DNA of 64,000 bases from Alcanivorax sediminis. Its GTDB lineage: Bacteria; Pseudomonadota; Gammaproteobacteria; Pseudomonadales; Alcanivoracaceae. Below are positions 61,525 through 64,000 of the stretch, in pieces. Made by a program: the position numbers and the translations under genes. Where the stretch lies: assembly GCF_009601165.1 (NCBI RefSeq), contig NZ_WIRE01000001.1, positions 2,852,001 through 2,916,000 on the forward strand, written 5' to 3'. Positions within the stretch are counted from its first letter, which is position 1; every line of letters starts with the position of its first letter. Under the pieces are notes generated by a model. The model saw only the letters and a list, made by a program, of their open reading frames with translations, was not told where the DNA came from and searched no databases.

Positions 61525-61590
61525 CCCGCTTTTGCAGCCCGTCACAGAATGGGTCGGGGACTCCCGCAACGACAGGTAGTCAGGAACATC

Positions 61591-62664
61591 ATGACCGATA
61601 AACAGGTAGACGATCTCAATATCGCTTCCCAGGAACTGCTGATCACCCCGAACGCACTGAAGGAAGAGCTGCCGCTTTCCGAGAATGCGCGCAAGACCGT
61701 GATCGAAGGGCGCGAGACCATTCGTAACATCCTCGACCGCAAGGACCACCGTCTGTTCGTGGTGATTGGCCCCTGCTCTATCCATGACACCAAGGCGGCC
61801 ATGGACTATGCCCAGAAGCTGAAAGCGCTGGCCGAGGAAGTGAAAGACACCATCTACCTGGTGCTGCGTGTCTATTTCGAGAAGCCGCGAACCACCACCG
61901 GCTGGAAGGGGCTGATCAACGACCCCTACATGAACGACTCCTTCAAGGTACAGGATGGTCTGCACATTGCCCGCCAGCTGCTGCTGGATGTAGCTGAACT
62001 GGGCCTGCCGGCCGCCACTGAGGCGCTGGACCCCACCACCCCCCAGTACCTGCAGGATCTGATTTCCTGGAACGCCATTGGCGCCCGTACCACCGAAAGC
62101 CAGACCCACCGCGAGATGTCCTCCGGTCTGTCCAGCCCCGTGGGTTTCAAGAACGGCACCGATGGCAGCCTCGACGTGGCCGTGAACGCCATGCTGAGTG
62201 TCCAGTCTCCGCACCGTTTCCTGGGTATCGATCCGGAAGGCCGCGTGGCGCTGACCACCACCAAGGGCAACCAATACGGTCACGTGGTACTGCGTGGTGG
62301 CGGCGGCAAGCCGAACTACGATTCCGTGTCTGTGGCGCTGGCCGAGAAAGCACTGGAGAAAGCCGGTGTCTCCACCAACATCATGGTGGACTGCTCCCAC
62401 GCCAACTCCAACAAGGATCCTGGCCTGCAGCCGCTGGTGATGGAGAACATTGCCAACCAGATTCTGGAAGGTAACCAGTCCATTGTTGGCCTGATGGTGG
62501 AATCCCATCTCAAGTTCGGCAACCAGAAGATACCGGCCAATCTGGACGATCTGGAATACGGCGTGTCCATCACTGATGGCTGCATCGCGTGGGATACCAC
62601 CGAACAAGCCATCCGCAGCATGGCCGACAAGCTGCGAGACGTACTGCCCAAGCGCAACGCCTGA
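61591..62664 (+). CDS. aroG: 3-deoxy-7-phosphoheptulonate (DAHP) synthase, class I
   Basis: First enzyme of the shikimate pathway; joins phosphoenolpyruvate and erythrose 4-phosphate. 357 residues from ATG 61591; the open frame above is leader. VVIGPCSIHDTKAA, LRVYFEKPRTTTGWKG, LPAATEALDPTTPQY, IGARTTESQTHREMSSGL and LRGGGGKPNYD, VDCSHANSNK are the class I alpha blocks with the metal Cys (GPCS) and His. Which feedback type (Phe, Tyr or Trp) it is cannot be read with certainty, so aroG is a general label. A terminator follows. Confidence 0.94.
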   Translation: MTDKQVDDLNIASQELLITPNALKEELPLSENARKTVIEGRETIRNILDRKDHRLFVVIGPCSIHDTKAAMDYAQKLKALAEEVKDTIYLVLRVYFEKPRTTTGWKGLINDPYMNDSFKVQDGLHIARQLLLDVAELGLPAATEALDPTTPQYLQDLISWNAIGARTTESQTHREMSSGLSSPVGFKNGTDGSLDVAVNAMLSVQSPHRFLGIDPEGRVALTTTKGNQYGHVVLRGGGGKPNYDSVSVALAEKALEKAGVSTNIMVDCSHANSNKDPGLQPLVMENIANQILEGNQSIVGLMVESHLKFGNQKIPANLDDLEYGVSITDGCIAWDTTEQAIRSMADKLRDVLPKRNA

Positions 62665-62682
62665 GTCGCGCAGCGCAGTAGG

Positions 62683-62709
62683 AAAAGCCGCCTTTAGGGC
62701 GGCTTTTTT
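62683..62709 (+). terminator. Terminator after DAHP synthase
   Basis: AAAAGCCGCC (62683-62692) pairs with GGCGGCTTTT around TTTAG, continuing to TTTTTT. About 20 bases past the stop. Confidence 0.9.
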
Positions 62710-62726
62710 GTGGGTAGTTGGTTGGC

Positions 62727-62951
62727 GAGTTTCGAGTTTCGAGTTTCGAGTTTCGAGTTTCGAGTTTCGAAGAGCAAAACCGGGTTGTCCGCTTTTCGCA
62801 ACTCGCAACTCGTAACTCGCTCCTCGCTTCTACCCCTTACCTCGGTGTGACCCGGATCGCTTGCAGACATCCCCTGAAGGGTACAGAGAGCTCCCACGGC
62901 AAAGGTTTGCGCAGTTGGTGTTTGCGTGGAGCATGTTGCGTGAGGCGTGAT
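62727..62951. repeat. Composite repeat element 7: six perfect GAGTTTC copies
   Basis: Six consecutive GAGTTTC (62727-62768) form the left arm. The core is GAAGAGCAAAACCGGGTTG...GCTTTTC, and the right words are GCAACTC, GCAACTC, GTAACTC, GCTCCTC, GCTTCTA (62798-62832). A REP-like right arm follows (62839-62882: TACCTCGGTGTGACCCGGATC..). Then come second-type words GCGTGGA, GCATGTT, GCGTGAG, GCGTGAT (62924-62951). It is the most regular left arm of the family. Confidence 0.85.
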
Positions 62952-62970
62952 GCAGCCGCGGAGCGGCAAC

Positions 62971-62998
62971 AAAAAAGCCCGGCATCAGCCGGGCTTCT
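62971..62998 (-). terminator. Terminator after the cysteine-rich repeat protein
   Basis: Read leftward, AAGCCCGGC pairs with GCCGGGCTT around TGAT, followed by TTTTTTG. It lies 22 bases past the stop at 63021. Confidence 0.88.
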
Positions 62999-63020
62999 TT
63001 GTTTCTGGTTAGGCCGCTTT

Positions 63021-64000
63021 TTACAGCAGTCCGCCCAGCAGAGAGTCAAACAGATCGGTGAGCGGGTTGCTGTCACCATCCGTAGAACTCAGTTCTTCCA
63101 GCAAACAGCCGAGACCCAGAGTCAGGGAAATATCACCCTCGTCACTGGCACCGCTGAGCAGTGAACATTCCGGGGACAATGGAATGTCCAGGAACTCGAC
63201 GGCTTCAAGCGATTCGATGAAACACGCTGTCGGCTCCACCAAACCAGTAGCAGAGGTCTCGGGACACACCTGCTCGGTCAGCGGGTTCGGCTCGCTCAGC
63301 GGACCAAGCAGCTCTTCCAGCGCGCCAAGGTTGGCGCCGGCTTCCATCAGACAGTCTGACGGGGTGTTCGGGCCCAGCTCGGCTCCCGCAGTGACCGGGC
63401 AGAACTGTTCCATCACCGGCGCCAGCGGGTTCTCACCGCCACCGCCGCCACCACCCGCGATCGCTTCTTCGAAGCAAGTGGCCGGATCGACGGAACCATC
63501 AGCCGATTCCATCGGGCAGAACGCCTCGGTCAGCGGGTTGCTGCCACCCAGCACATCTTCGATGTTACCGAAGGTGCTACCGGCTTCAGCCAGACAGTCA
63601 ATCGGGGTAGTCGGGCCCACTTCCATTTCGGTAGTGGCAGGACAGAACTGCTCCAGCACCGGCGCCAGCGGATTCTCGCCGCCGCCCGGGGTACCGCCAC
63701 CCGTCGCTTCCATGAAGCATGCGGCAGGATCAATCGGGCTGCTCTGGGCCGCTTCCGGACACAGGGCCTCGGTCAGCGGGTTTGCGCCACCAATCAGCTC
63801 TTCCACGTCACCGAACGCAGCGCCGGCTTCAGTAAGGCAGTCAATGGGGGTAGTTGGCCCCAGGTCCGCCATGGCCGTTTCCGGGCAGAACTGGGCCATG
63901 ACCGGCGCCAGCGGGTTTTCGCCACCACCACCGGAGCCACCTGCCGCTTCTTCAAAACAGGCAGCCGGATCGATGGGAGACGTCTGGGCCGCGGTCGGGC
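63021..64000 (-). CDS. Cysteine-rich tandem-repeat protein, C-terminal part (5' end outside window)
   Basis: The frame is open from the right edge to TAA at 63021, about 326 residues, so the true start lies beyond 64000. It contains 81-residue repeats at 63678-63920 and 63435-63677, a divergent third one from 63434, and the tail of another at the edge. Each unit starts ENPLAPV(M/L), has EQFCP, GPTTPIDCL, ANPLTEA(L/F)CP and DPA(A/T)CF, so four cysteines at about 12, 28, 54 and 68, then a glycine-rich linker (GGGGGG). The C-terminal 60 residues (LSLTLGLGCLLEELSSTDGD, FDSLLGGLL) end the array. Regular cysteines and Gly linkers suggest an exported, disulfide-stabilised repeat protein, but no signal peptide can be seen here. 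I do not recognise the family. Confidence 0.8.
   Translation of the reverse strand, partial: PTAAQTSPIDPAACFEEAAGGSGGGGENPLAPVMAQFCPETAMADLGPTTPIDCLTEAGAAFGDVEELIGGANPLTEALCPEAAQSSPIDPAACFMEATGGGTPGGGENPLAPVLEQFCPATTEMEVGPTTPIDCLAEAGSTFGNIEDVLGGSNPLTEAFCPMESADGSVDPATCFEEAIAGGGGGGGENPLAPVMEQFCPVTAGAELGPNTPSDCLMEAGANLGALEELLGPLSEPNPLTEQVCPETSATGLVEPTACFIESLEAVEFLDIPLSPECSLLSGASDEGDISLTLGLGCLLEELSSTDGDSNPLTDLFDSLLGGLL

Noticed and set aside
62727..62832. Possible CRISPR array in the GAGTTTC repeats
   Set aside because: Units are 7 bases without spacers and the right side is inverted; no cas gene is present.

Overview
The window is a gene-dense bacterial chromosome segment of moderately high GC. 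Gene content and protein flavour fit a marine hydrocarbon- or lipid-degrading gammaproteobacterium close to Alcanivorax. That is an inference from FadE, ETF and ETF-QO, a Baeyer-Villiger-type monooxygenase, an acyl-CoA-binding protein, several thioesterases and SCP2, together with a housekeeping set of gammaproteobacterial type. No rRNA, tRNA, CRISPR array, transposase, phage or plasmid gene was recognised.

Layout. 1-3.1 kb: end of dapC, a YffB/ArsC-like gene, dapD and dapE (succinylase branch of lysine synthesis). 3.4-6.6 kb: three-gene AaeXAB-like FUSC efflux operon. 6.9-9.8 kb: aldehyde dehydrogenase, a 42-residue membrane peptide and a DyP peroxidase. 10-13.2 kb: plsB and an outer-membrane barrel. 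13.3-18.7 kb: leftward rsmJ, uppP, thioesterase, tsaB and yoaA, then mobA rightward. 19-22.5 kb: SCP2 protein, glnK-amtB and a CnoX-like thioredoxin, all leftward. 22.7-27.4 kb: fadE and minCDE. 27.7-37.7 kb: hybrid sensor kinase, ABM protein, mtfA, EamA transporter, TPR protein, a lipid trio (ACBP, PlsC-like acyltransferase, TesB-like thioesterase) and an LTA-synthase-like enzyme. 38-41.9 kb: the Anbu four-gene operon (proteasome-like subunit, transglutaminase, alpha-E protein, permuted ATP-grasp). 42-48.3 kb: LhgO-like oxidase, SDR, etfBA and divergent ETF-QO. 48.6-61.3 kb: mixed accessory and house genes, including an MpaB-like oxygenase, rsuA, a frameshifted phoD, a BVMO plus ferritin-like hydrolase pair, a GNAT-nitrilase fusion and a sirtuin. 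61.6-64 kb: DAHP synthase and the C-terminal part of a cysteine-rich tandem-repeat protein running off the right edge.

How the genes connect. FadE passes electrons to EtfAB, and ETF-QO passes them to quinone. The etf genes and ETF-QO diverge from one intergenic region holding a PsrA-like operator, consistent with fatty-acid control. ACBP, PlsB, the PlsC-like protein and the thioesterases handle acyl-CoA. GlnK-AmtB takes up ammonium, with NtrC-like boxes upstream.

The most unusual signal is intergenic. At least seven places carry arms made of degenerate 7-base words (GAGTTTC-like), pointing inward on both sides of an AAAACC...GGTTTT core. Around some of them lie REP-like arms and a second set of 7-base words (CGCAACA / GCGTGAG-like). 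I know of no described element with this nested layout in this group. Other points of note are the Anbu operon, the cysteine-rich repeat protein, an inverted duplication of a terminator bracketing the 42-residue gene, a long hairpin in the ETF-QO leader and a one-base frameshift in phoD.
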